A stretch of 6,411 nt of DNA. Source: Candidatus Kapaibacterium sp. GTDB taxonomy: Bacteria; Bacteroidota; Ignavibacteria; Kapaibacteriales; UBA961. This document shows, in pieces, positions 1-5,880 of this stretch. The stretch spans positions 1 through 6,411 of the forward strand of contig JALRFC010000113.1 of the NCBI GenBank assembly GCA_023253875.1, read 5' to 3'. Position 1 is the stretch's first letter, and every line of letters begins with the position of its first letter. The translations under genes were made by a program, and so were the position numbers. The notes under the pieces are model-generated. The model searched no databases and was not told the DNA's origin. It saw nothing but the letters and a program-made list of their open reading frames with translations.

Positions 1-288
1 ATTTGGTCGAAATTCTATATCAGCATTTCCAATGAATACCCATTCACTTTTTGTTTGTTCGAATCCTATATTCACTGCTGATGCATATCCAAGATTTTCT
101 TGTAATGCAATGACTTGTACATCCGGATAAGTAGCACGAATATTCTCAACGGTTAAATCATTTGATGCATTGTCAACGACTATGATTGTTCCAATTTCAA
201 TACCTTGAGGTACATGATGAAGTGTACTCAAACATTTGAGTAATAATGTTTGCGTATTATAAGAGATGAGAACAATATCAATGATCAT
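1..288 (-). CDS. Family 2 glycosyltransferase, N-terminal part (cut by left window edge)
   Basis: The first 96 codons of a GT-A fold glycosyltransferase, read from an ATG at 288 leftward off the window. Visible landmarks are the opening strand MIIDIVLISYN, which is the usual start of the nucleotide-sugar binding fold, then VVDNAS (residues 37-42, with the conserved aspartate D39), ENLGYASAVNIGF (64-76), and WVFIGNADIEF (83-93), which sits where related enzymes have the N-P-D or D-x-D type metal and sugar-nucleotide site. This pattern is closest to the rhamnosyltransferase-like GT2 enzymes that build O-antigen, capsule or other cell-surface glycans, acting at the cytoplasmic face of the membrane. 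The acceptor and sugar cannot be told. No Shine-Dalgarno sequence is visible before the ATG, and no alternative start occurs upstream before an in-frame stop. A terminator hairpin lies just upstream, so transcription from the preceding dehydrogenase gene may not reach it efficiently. Confident in family, not in substrate. Confidence 0.88.
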   Translation of the reverse strand, partial: MIIDIVLISYNTQTLLLKCLSTLHHVPQGIEIGTIIVVDNASNDLTVENIRATYPDVQVIALQENLGYASAVNIGFEQTKSEWVFIGNADIEFRPN

Positions 289-303
289 GTGATAATCAGC
301 AGT

Positions 304-335
304 GCAAAAAGAAAGGCGATCATTGTGGATCGCCT
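304..335 (-). terminator. Rho-independent terminator on the minus strand
   Basis: Read on the minus strand, AGGCGATC (335-328) pairs perfectly with GATCGCCT (321-314) across a 6-base loop, and is followed at once by TTCTTTTTGC (313-304). An 8-bp stem with five G/C pairs and a U-rich tail is a convincing intrinsic terminator. It would end the uvrB/dehydrogenase transcript about 110-140 bases after the dehydrogenase stop codon. The plus strand has no T tract after the stem, so it should work in one direction only. It ends 15 bp before the glycosyltransferase ATG, which is unusually close. Confidence 0.8.
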
Positions 336-408
336 GAAGAATTCAATTGTCGGAAAACGATGAGTCTATAGTCCGTACCCTCTACCGGAATGCAGTGTGT
401 AACAGGCC

Positions 409-432
409 TGAGTCATTATCCGATATGACTCA
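409..432. repeat. Perfect 8-bp inverted repeat between dehydrogenase and glycosyltransferase genes
   Basis: TGAGTCAT at 409-416 and ATGACTCA at 425-432 are perfect reverse complements separated by 8 bases. Neither strand has a T run after the stem, so this is not a simple terminator. It begins 13 bp past the dehydrogenase stop codon. A further TGAGTC occurs at 361-366. It could be a dimeric repressor or activator site for the downstream glycosyltransferase, or an RNA hairpin protecting the 3' end of the upstream message. Function is not determined by the sequence. Confidence 0.5.
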
Positions 433-445
433 AAATACGCATTTT

Positions 446-1300
446 CTATTGTTGACCATAAGCCTTTTGCATTCCAATATAGAGTGCAAGCATGGCTTTT
501 TCTGCTTCGCTTCTATTCTGAGCAAATCCGATTGCTCGTTCATGCGTGCCTTTATGAGTATAGACATCATGTGATGGTGGATTCATCGAGGCATCATAAA
601 TGATTTGTGCTGCATCCTTGGCACTCAACATGGGAACAAGTGGAGCGAGATTGATACCAAGTTCTTTGGCAATGCCTCGTGATTCTCTGATTCCTGACAT
701 GAAGAGATTACCAATCGGTCCACCCTCAGTCACTGCGCCCCATTCTGTGATCACACCATCCGGGCACACAGCAGTTGCATGAATATTGGTACCGGCAAGT
801 TCCGCTCGCAAAGAAGCAGTAAAGCCCATTACGGCATGTTTTGCGGACACATAGGCACTATTGAAAGGAAAACCCATTGTTCCTGCAACACTTGCGATAT
901 TGATGATATGTCCTGAACCTTGTGTCTTCATGTGTTTGAGCGCGGGTGCCGACATATACCACAGTGAAAAGACATTTACTCCAAATATGCTTTGCAATTG
1001 TTCAGGTGTGGTATCTTCTACCGAGGCGAGATTTCCACGACCTGCATTATTCACGAGAATATCAATTCCACCGAAATGCTGTATTGTTTGTTCAACGCAT
1101 GCTTGTGCTTGTTCGGGAATACTTACATCCACCTGCATGCCAAGACAATTGCCACCGGCAGAAATGATTTCTTGTTGAACTGCTTGTAATTTGTCAAGTC
1201 TTCGTGCGCAGATTGCAACTGAATGTCCGTCTTGTGCAGCGATTTTCGAGAGTTCAGCACCAATACCGGATGATGCACCTGTGATAAGAAAAATGCTCAT
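446..1300 (-). CDS. SDR-family NAD(P)-dependent oxidoreductase
   Basis: A complete 284-residue classical short-chain dehydrogenase/reductase, a cytosolic Rossmann-fold enzyme that oxidises or reduces an alcohol/carbonyl with NAD(H) or NADP(H). Seen in the sequence: the dinucleotide-binding TGASSGIG at residues 7-14, the adenine-ring aspartate in VDVS (D59), NNAG at 84-87, the structural asparagine N109, and a complete catalytic set of Ser137, Tyr150 and Lys154 (YVSAK). Arginines at 33-34 after the second strand (CARR) favour NADP(H), by family analogy. The usual PG after the sixth strand is changed to CPDGVITEW (179-187), and about 40 residues follow the core as a C-terminal extension. The start is well supported: GGAG lies 7 bases before the ATG. 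It follows uvrB by 12 bp and so is probably cotranscribed with it. Substrate unknown; the neighbourhood does not reveal it. Confidence 0.93.
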   Translation of the reverse strand: MSIFLITGASSGIGAELSKIAAQDGHSVAICARRLDKLQAVQQEIISAGGNCLGMQVDVSIPEQAQACVEQTIQHFGGIDILVNNAGRGNLASVEDTTPEQLQSIFGVNVFSLWYMSAPALKHMKTQGSGHIINIASVAGTMGFPFNSAYVSAKHAVMGFTASLRAELAGTNIHATAVCPDGVITEWGAVTEGGPIGNLFMSGIRESRGIAKELGINLAPLVPMLSAKDAAQIIYDASMNPPSHDVYTHKGTHERAIGFAQNRSEAEKAMLALYIGMQKAYGQQ

Positions 1301-1307
1301 TGTAATT

Positions 1308-1311
1308 CTCC
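1308..1311 (-). promoter_or_regulatory. Ribosome binding site of the SDR gene
   Basis: GGAG on the minus strand, 7 bases before the ATG at 1300 and immediately after the uvrB TAA stop (1315-1313). It fixes the dehydrogenase start and suggests that ribosomes ending uvrB can restart on this gene. Confidence 0.7.
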
Positions 1312-1312
1312 A

Positions 1313-3343
1313 TTATGAAAGGGCTCTTAACCGTTCAATCTCATCTCTTAGTTCCGCTGCACGTTCAAAGTCAAGATCTCTCGCGGCTTTTTTCATCTCT
1401 TCATAGAGTTGTTCTATCAAATCTTTTCTTTGATCATCAGTGAGATATTTCATCATCGGTTCGGCGGACCTTCGAACTCTTGCTTGTTCAAGCTCAGTTC
1501 TTTTCTTTACTTTATTGGCTTGGATGTCTGCTACTGAAGTGGACTGTAAAATTTCTTCGAGCGATTTATAGACTGTTGTTGGATTGATTCCATGTTCGGT
1601 ATTATATGCGATTTGTTTTTCTCTTCTTCGATTGGTCTCATCCAATACTGCTTGCATTGAACGTGTGATTTTGTCAGCATACAGAATTACTAGTCCATCG
1701 GCATTTCTTGCTGTTCTACCAGCAATTTGCAGAAGAGAGCGTTCGCTACGCAAAAAGCCTTCTTTGTCAGCATCCAGTATGGCAACAAGTGAAACTTCGG
1801 GCATATCCAAACCTTCGCGAAGTAGATTCACACCTACCAGAACATCGAATTCACCAAGCCTGAGATTGCGTAAAATTTCCACGCGCTCAAGAGCATCAAT
1901 TTCTGAATGAATATAGGCAACCTTGATGCCCAAATTCGTGAGATATTCAGATAAATCCTCAGCCATGCGTTTTGTGAGGGTAGTTACAAGCACGCGCTCT
2001 TTCTTTGGAATGCGTAAGCGAATTTCATAAAGTAGATCATCGATTTGTGTGCGAACGGGTCTTATGTCCATGGCAGGATCTAGAAGTCCTGTGGGTCGAA
2101 TCACTTGTTCGACTATGACACCTTCGCATTTTTCCAATTCATAATCAGCCGGTGTGGCACTGACAAAAATTGCCTGATTAATGAGTTCTTCAACTTCTTC
2201 GAATCTGAGTGGTCTGTTTTCTAATGCAGATGGCAATCTAAACCCATGATCCACCAATGTCATTTTACGTTTTCTATCACCATTATGCATTGCTCGAAGT
2301 TGTGGAAGGGTCACATGACTTTCATCCACAATCAAGAGATAATCATCCGGGAAATAATCAAATAGACATTGTGGTCGATCACCGGGTTGTCTTCCTGTCA
2401 AGTGCATCGAATAGTTTTCAATCCCCGAGCAATACCCAACTTCTTTCATCATTTCTAAATCATACAGCGTTCTTTGCTCGAGTCTTTGTGCTTCAAGTAA
2501 TTTTTCTTCTTTTCGTAAAACAATCAAACGGTCGCTGAGTTCATTTTTGATATCGGCCATTGCTCGAATCAATTCATTTTGGGGTGTCACGAATTGTCTG
2601 GCAGGGTAGAGTGTAACGGAATCAATTCTACCAAGCAATTGACCTTCAACTCTGGAAATGATGCTGAGTTTTTCGATGGTGTCTCCAAACATTTCAATGC
2701 GAATGCCTTTTTCGTCTTCTTGTGCTGGCATAACATCAATGACATCGCCTCGAACGCGGAATGTGCCTCTTGTCCATTCAAAATCATTTCTTGAATAGAA
2801 TAAATCGGTGAGTCTATAAATGAGTTTTTTGCGATCTATTTCTTGTCCTTCAAACAAATGAAACACCATGGATGCAAATGATTCTTTATCACCAATACCA
2901 TAAATACAACTCACGGATGCAATGATGATGACATCCCTTTTTCCCTCTACCAAAGCACTGGTCGCTCGAAGTCTAAGTCTGTCAATCTCATCATTGATGG
3001 CAAAGTCTTTTTCTATATATGTATCTGTTGTTGGTATATATGCTTCAGGTTGATAATAGTCATAATAGCTAATGAAAAATTCAATATTATTATTCGGAAA
3101 GAACTGTTTGAATTCACCATATAGCTGTGCGGCAAGAGTCTTGTTTGGAGAAATAATCAATGCAGGTCTTTTGCATTCGGCAATAACATTTGAAATTGTG
3201 AATGTTTTCCCGGATCCTGTCACACCTAGTAGTGTTTGAAATGTATCTCCGCGAACTATTCCTTCCGACAATTGTCGAATTGCATCGGGTTGATCACCGG
3301 CAGGTTTATACTGTGAAACTAATTCGAACTCTTTCTGCATCAT
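1313..3343 (-). CDS. uvrB: UvrABC excinuclease subunit B
   Basis: UvrB is the DNA-damage-verifying helicase-like subunit of nucleotide excision repair. It is loaded by UvrA, separates the strands at a lesion and recruits UvrC. All expected parts are present (numbers from the first ATG of the longer reading, at 3379): Walker A GVTGSGKT (52-59), the lesion-probing beta-hairpin with its tyrosines (SYYDYYQPEAY, 104-114), GYCSGIENYS (315-324), the DESH box (352-355), FVSATP (405-410), NLLREGLDMPE (518-528), motif VI QIAGRTAR (551-558), and the C-terminal UVR domain (about 648-686) that contacts UvrC. Motif VI reads QIAGRTAR where E. coli has QTIGRAAR. An in-frame ATG at 3379 would give 688 residues but has no ribosome site. 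The adjacent ATGs at 3343 and 3340 are better placed: GGAG lies 13 bases before 3343, and from 3340 the Walker lysine becomes residue 45, as in E. coli. Likely first gene of a uvrB-SDR transcript. Confidence 0.98.
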   Translation of the reverse strand: MMQKEFELVSQYKPAGDQPDAIRQLSEGIVRGDTFQTLLGVTGSGKTFTISNVIAECKRPALIISPNKTLAAQLYGEFKQFFPNNNIEFFISYYDYYQPEAYIPTTDTYIEKDFAINDEIDRLRLRATSALVEGKRDVIIIASVSCIYGIGDKESFASMVFHLFEGQEIDRKKLIYRLTDLFYSRNDFEWTRGTFRVRGDVIDVMPAQEDEKGIRIEMFGDTIEKLSIISRVEGQLLGRIDSVTLYPARQFVTPQNELIRAMADIKNELSDRLIVLRKEEKLLEAQRLEQRTLYDLEMMKEVGYCSGIENYSMHLTGRQPGDRPQCLFDYFPDDYLLIVDESHVTLPQLRAMHNGDRKRKMTLVDHGFRLPSALENRPLRFEEVEELINQAIFVSATPADYELEKCEGVIVEQVIRPTGLLDPAMDIRPVRTQIDDLLYEIRLRIPKKERVLVTTLTKRMAEDLSEYLTNLGIKVAYIHSEIDALERVEILRNLRLGEFDVLVGVNLLREGLDMPEVSLVAILDADKEGFLRSERSLLQIAGRTARNADGLVILYADKITRSMQAVLDETNRRREKQIAYNTEHGINPTTVYKSLEEILQSTSVADIQANKVKKRTELEQARVRRSAEPMMKYLTDDQRKDLIEQLYEEMKKAARDLDFERAAELRDEIERLRALS

Positions 3344-3414
3344 GTTTGTTTTTTCACTCCAATGAAGAGCAAATTTCATTGTTTTTTACTGTTTTCAGTG
3401 GCCAAAAAGGAAAA

Positions 3415-3443
3415 AATATATTGACAACCCCCCTCCTGAAACA
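3415..3443 (-). promoter_or_regulatory. Candidate uvrB promoter (minus strand)
   Basis: On the minus strand TATATT (3420-3415) can serve as -10, followed by a run of T, with a poor -35 match TGTTTC (3443-3438) at 17 bp. TATATTT also fits the first part of the Bacteroidetes -7 element TAnnTTTG. Transcription would start near 3408, giving a leader of about 65 bases to the ATG at 3343. It lies back to back with the plus-strand promoter, whose -35 hexamer begins at the next base. The -10 is reasonable; the -35 is weak. Confidence 0.35.
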
Positions 3444-3450
3444 GTATATT
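3421..3450 (+). promoter_or_regulatory. Promoter of the queA operon
   Basis: TTGACA (3421-3426) and TATATT (3445-3450) are separated by 18 bp, a near-consensus housekeeping sigma promoter. The -10 continues as TATATTTA, so it also resembles the Bacteroidetes TAnnTTTG element. The expected start site is near 3457, giving a leader of about 120 bases before queA. It points toward queA, and nothing else on the plus strand lies between. Confidence 0.65.
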
Positions 3451-3456
3451 TACGGT

Positions 3457-3479
3457 CCTGAATCATATATATGATCAGG
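3457..3479. repeat. Inverted repeat at the predicted queA transcript start
   Basis: CCTGA-A-TCATAT (3457-3468) pairs with ATATGATCAGG (3469-3479): 11 base pairs with one unpaired A and an AT-rich centre. It starts about 7 bases after the -10 hexamer, just where repressors often bind. As RNA it would form a hairpin at the very 5' end of the message, which could protect it from decay. There is no T tract, so it is not a terminator. Confidence 0.5.
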
Positions 3480-3494
3480 GAATCTGTTGTGATA

Positions 3495-3520
3495 TCTTGC
3501 CAATTCTAAGATTGTCAAGA
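3495..3520 (+). repeat. Second hairpin in the queA leader
   Basis: TCTTGCCAAT (3495-3504) and ATTGTCAAGA (3511-3520) are complementary at 9 of 10 positions, separated by 6 bases. Each arm contains the short palindrome TTGNCAA (3497-3503 and 3512-3518). A third TTGNCAA, TTGACAA at 3421-3427, overlaps the -35 of the promoter. It may be an RNA structure in the leader or paired protein-binding sites. Role unknown. Confidence 0.4.
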
Positions 3521-3530
3521 GCTTGCAGAG

Positions 3531-3550
3531 TTATCCACATGTTTTCCACT
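3531..3550 (+). promoter_or_regulatory. DnaA box pair upstream of queA
   Basis: TTATCCACA at 3531-3539 is a perfect match to the consensus DnaA box. TTTTCCACT at 3542-3550 matches it at 7 of 9 positions in the same orientation, 11 bp later, which puts both on the same face of the helix. They sit in the queA leader, 27-46 bp before its ATG. A single perfect 9-mer can occur by chance, but the phased second copy makes DnaA binding more plausible. This is too few boxes to call a replication origin. Confidence 0.45.
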
Positions 3551-3576
3551 TGTCTCATTATAGAATTGTACCGCAC

Positions 3577-4626
3577 ATGAAATTATCAGAATTCAGGTAT
3601 ATCGCCCCGAAATCCAATATTGCAAAATTTCCTGCTGATCCGAGAGATTCCGCCAAAATGATGGTATTGAATAAAGCCACCGGTGAAATGGAGGATAAAA
3701 CATTCAAGGACATCATGGATTATTTCCAAAAAGGTGATTGCATTGTTGTGAATGAGACGAGAGTATTTCCAGCTCGCGTATTTGGGAAGAAAGAAAAGAC
3801 CAATGCAAAAATCGAAGTGATGTTGCTTCGAGAATTAAAAGCGCAGGAACGAATTTGGGATGTGTTAGTAGAGCCTGCAAGAAAAGTCCGTATTGGGAAT
3901 AAGATCTACTTCGACAACAATAAATTTTATTGTGAAGTAGTTGATAATACCACCAATCGTGGAAGAACAGTTCGATTCAGTTATGATGGTGATCTGTTCA
4001 AAGTGATTGAGCGTATTGGTGAAATGCCATTACCCGCATATATCAAGCGTGATCCAACAGAGCATGATAAAGAAACATATCAAAGTGTATTTGCAAATCC
4101 GAATAAGACTGCTTCCATAGCGCCTCCAACAGCAGGTTTGCATTTTACCCAAAAGATGCTCAAAGAATTGGAAGCAAAAGGAGTGCGTATTGCAACAGTG
4201 AGCTTGAATATCGGTCAAGGAATTTTCGAGAATATCGAAGTGGAAGATCTTACAAAGCATCGCATGTACTCTGAATATTTTGAGATCACCAAAGACAATG
4301 CAGACACGATTAATAAATCGCTCAAGTCCAAGAAAAATGTCTATGCCGTTGGTTGTAGCGTGGCTCGTGCATTGGAAGCCAGCGTATTGACAACCGGTGC
4401 AGTTAAGCCGAATAAGGGATGGACAGATAAATTTATTTATCCTCCATATGAGTTCAAAATCGCGAATCGTTTCATCACGAATTTTCATCCACCTGCAACA
4501 CCTTCCATCTTATTGTCTGCCGCATTTGCGGGAAAGGAACTACTGTTCAAGGCATACAAGAGAGCAATAAAGAGTGATTATCGACTCTTCGCTTATGGTG
4601 ATGCAATGTTGATCATCAATGAGTGA
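3577..4626 (+). CDS. queA: S-adenosylmethionine:tRNA ribosyltransferase-isomerase
   Basis: QueA moves the ribosyl group of S-adenosylmethionine onto preQ1 at position 34 of tRNAs with GUN anticodons, making epoxyqueuosine, the step before queuosine. The 349-residue reading matches the usual family length and begins MKLSEFRY, the typical QueA start. Family landmarks: FPADPRD (18-24), VVNETRVFPARVFG (57-70), WDVLVEPARKVRIG (94-107), MPLPAYI (150-156), APPTAGLHFT (182-191), HRMYSE (228-233), FIYPPYEF (286-293), TNFH (301-304) and a C-terminal YGDAML. Some motifs depart from the E. coli form: VSLNIGQGIF instead of VTLHVGAGTF, and NFHPPATPS instead of NFHLP-ST. A longer in-frame reading from TTG at 3523 adds 18 residues without family likeness and would put the DnaA boxes in coding sequence, so ATG 3577 is preferred. 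No Shine-Dalgarno sequence is visible. First gene of a probable three-gene operon. Confidence 0.96.
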   Translation: MKLSEFRYIAPKSNIAKFPADPRDSAKMMVLNKATGEMEDKTFKDIMDYFQKGDCIVVNETRVFPARVFGKKEKTNAKIEVMLLRELKAQERIWDVLVEPARKVRIGNKIYFDNNKFYCEVVDNTTNRGRTVRFSYDGDLFKVIERIGEMPLPAYIKRDPTEHDKETYQSVFANPNKTASIAPPTAGLHFTQKMLKELEAKGVRIATVSLNIGQGIFENIEVEDLTKHRMYSEYFEITKDNADTINKSLKSKKNVYAVGCSVARALEASVLTTGAVKPNKGWTDKFIYPPYEFKIANRFITNFHPPATPSILLSAAFAGKELLFKAYKRAIKSDYRLFAYGDAMLIINE

Positions 4627-5854
4627 GAAGATGAAAATCACACCTGAATTGTATGATTTTTCGCAAGCATTTTTCACATCCTATGAGCAAGAGGGAAAAC
4701 TCGTTTCCTTTTTTGGAGACGGACATCCTTATTATGCCGGTAGCGTTGTGAAAGCAATGGCCAGTGCAAAGAATGGATATTCTCATATAGCTTCATTGTT
4801 TACGGATGATATCAAAAAAGCAGAGCAATCAGGATATGAGCCAAATCAATCCGAGCTTAATGACTTTTTTGAACGATTGGACAAAGAATTCAAACCTACC
4901 GTGGTGCATGTTGAGAAATTGACTCCAACAATCACCGAAATCATCGTTCATGCTCCGGCAGCCGCAAGGAATTTTCGTCCCGGTGAATTTTATCGCATGC
5001 AGAATTATGAGACAGATCCAATTATCATAGATGGCAAAACCATGTCCATGGAAGCACTGGCAATGACAGGTGCATGGACCGATGTAGACAAAGGTTTGCT
5101 CTCCATGATTGTCCTTGAGATTGGTGCTTCTTCACGTCTTGTGCAATATGTGAAGCCCGGACAAAGACTTGTCGTGATGGGTCCAACAGGTGCACCCACA
5201 GAAATTCCATTCGGTGAAACTGTCTTGCTCGCGGGTGGTGGACTCGGTAATGCAGTATTATTTTCCATTTCAAAAGCACTCAAGAAGCAAGGCTGTAATG
5301 TGATGTATTTCGCCGGTTATAAGCAGGGCGAGGATGTATTCAAGATGGATGAGATTGAGTCTTCTACTGATAAAATTGTCTGGTGCACGGATACCGGTGC
5401 AGAGATTGAACCAAGAAGACCTCAGGATGTTCATTATCGGGGAAATATTATTCAAGCAATGCTTGCCTATGCGGAAGGCAGAGCAGGTGAACAAGTTATT
5501 CCGATGAATGCAGTTTCAAGAATTATTGCCATCGGCAGTGATGGTATGATGAATGCAGTACGTGAAGCAAGGAGAGGTGTATTGCAACCATTTCTTGGTG
5601 AACATATTGCAATCGGATCCATTAATTCACCGATGCAGTGCATGATGAAAGAAATCTGTGCGCAATGTCTGCAGAAACATGTCGATCCTGAAACAGGCAA
5701 AGAAATCACACCAGTGTTTTCCTGTTTCAATCAAGATCAAGAATTGGATAGAGTTGATTTTGCACATTTGAAGAGTCGTTTGCGACAAAACTCAGTGCTC
5801 GAAAAACTTGGTAATTCCTGGTTATCCCATCTTCTCTCTTATACATCGGCATAA
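4619..5854 (+). CDS. Stand-alone FAD/NAD(P)/Fe-S electron-transfer protein (PyrK/FNR-like)
   Basis: A 411-residue soluble protein of the ferredoxin-reductase type, related to PyrK, the electron-transfer subunit of dihydroorotate dehydrogenase. Order of parts: an N-terminal region of about 95 residues containing FFGDGHPYYAGSVVKAMASA (31-50), not a standard FNR element; a flavin-binding barrel from about 95 with RPGEFYRM (120-127) and GPTG (188-191); an NAD(P)-binding half with LLAGGGLGN (203-211) and GSDGMMNA (307-314); and a C-terminal cluster Cys341, Cys347, Cys350, Cys369 (C-x5-C-x2-C-x18-C), placed like the [2Fe-2S] ligands of PyrK. The ending CAQCLQ...VFSCFNQDQ is, from memory, like the C-terminal end of very long fusion oxidoreductases with a GltD-like half; that half is absent here. 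The ATG at 4619 overlaps queA by 8 bp; an ATG at 4631 is an alternative. It probably passes electrons between NAD(P)H and a partner not in this window. Physiological role unknown. Confidence 0.82.
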   Translation: MSEKMKITPELYDFSQAFFTSYEQEGKLVSFFGDGHPYYAGSVVKAMASAKNGYSHIASLFTDDIKKAEQSGYEPNQSELNDFFERLDKEFKPTVVHVEKLTPTITEIIVHAPAAARNFRPGEFYRMQNYETDPIIIDGKTMSMEALAMTGAWTDVDKGLLSMIVLEIGASSRLVQYVKPGQRLVVMGPTGAPTEIPFGETVLLAGGGLGNAVLFSISKALKKQGCNVMYFAGYKQGEDVFKMDEIESSTDKIVWCTDTGAEIEPRRPQDVHYRGNIIQAMLAYAEGRAGEQVIPMNAVSRIIAIGSDGMMNAVREARRGVLQPFLGEHIAIGSINSPMQCMMKEICAQCLQKHVDPETGKEITPVFSCFNQDQELDRVDFAHLKSRLRQNSVLEKLGNSWLSHLLSYTSA

Positions 5855-5870
5855 GGTCGATTTACCATTC

Positions 5871-5874
5871 GGAG
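5871..5874 (+). promoter_or_regulatory. Ribosome binding site of the M32 peptidase gene
   Basis: GGAG, 6 bases before the ATG at 5881. A second ATG at 5878 lies directly before it, at a spacing of only 3 bases, so 5881 is the better start. There is no promoter or terminator in the 26-bp gap after the preceding stop codon. Confidence 0.65.
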
Positions 5875-5880
5875 TATATG

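Noticed and set aside
409..432. Second terminator after the dehydrogenase
   Set aside because: The stem is perfect, but neither strand has a T run after it, unlike the hairpin at 304-335.
347..574. Small plus-strand gene over the end of the dehydrogenase
   Set aside because: Most of it overlaps the dehydrogenase coding region antisense, it has no recognisable product, and there is no ribosome site; treated as chance.
3344..3379. uvrB start at ATG 3379
   Set aside because: No ribosome site precedes it, and the 12 added residues have no counterpart in UvrB proteins; the ATGs at 3343/3340 align with known N-termini and have GGAG upstream.
3380..3576. Chromosomal or plasmid replication origin
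   Set aside because: There is an A/T-rich tract and a DnaA box pair, but only one box is perfect, no further boxes are seen, and no dnaA, dnaN, gidA or rep gene is adjacent.
3457..3576. preQ1 riboswitch in front of queA
   Set aside because: The leader has hairpins but I cannot find the short pseudoknot pattern with a C-rich and A-rich tail typical of preQ1 aptamers, nor an expression platform such as a terminator or a sequestered ribosome site.
3523..3576. Longer queA starting at TTG 3523
   Set aside because: The extra 18 residues do not resemble QueA, whereas MKLSEFRY at 3577 is the family's typical start and gives the usual length.
4030..4488. Minus-strand open frame of 152 codons inside queA
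   Set aside because: It lies wholly within a confidently identified gene on the other strand, is rich in Cys, Phe and Ile from reverse reading, and shows no family motif.
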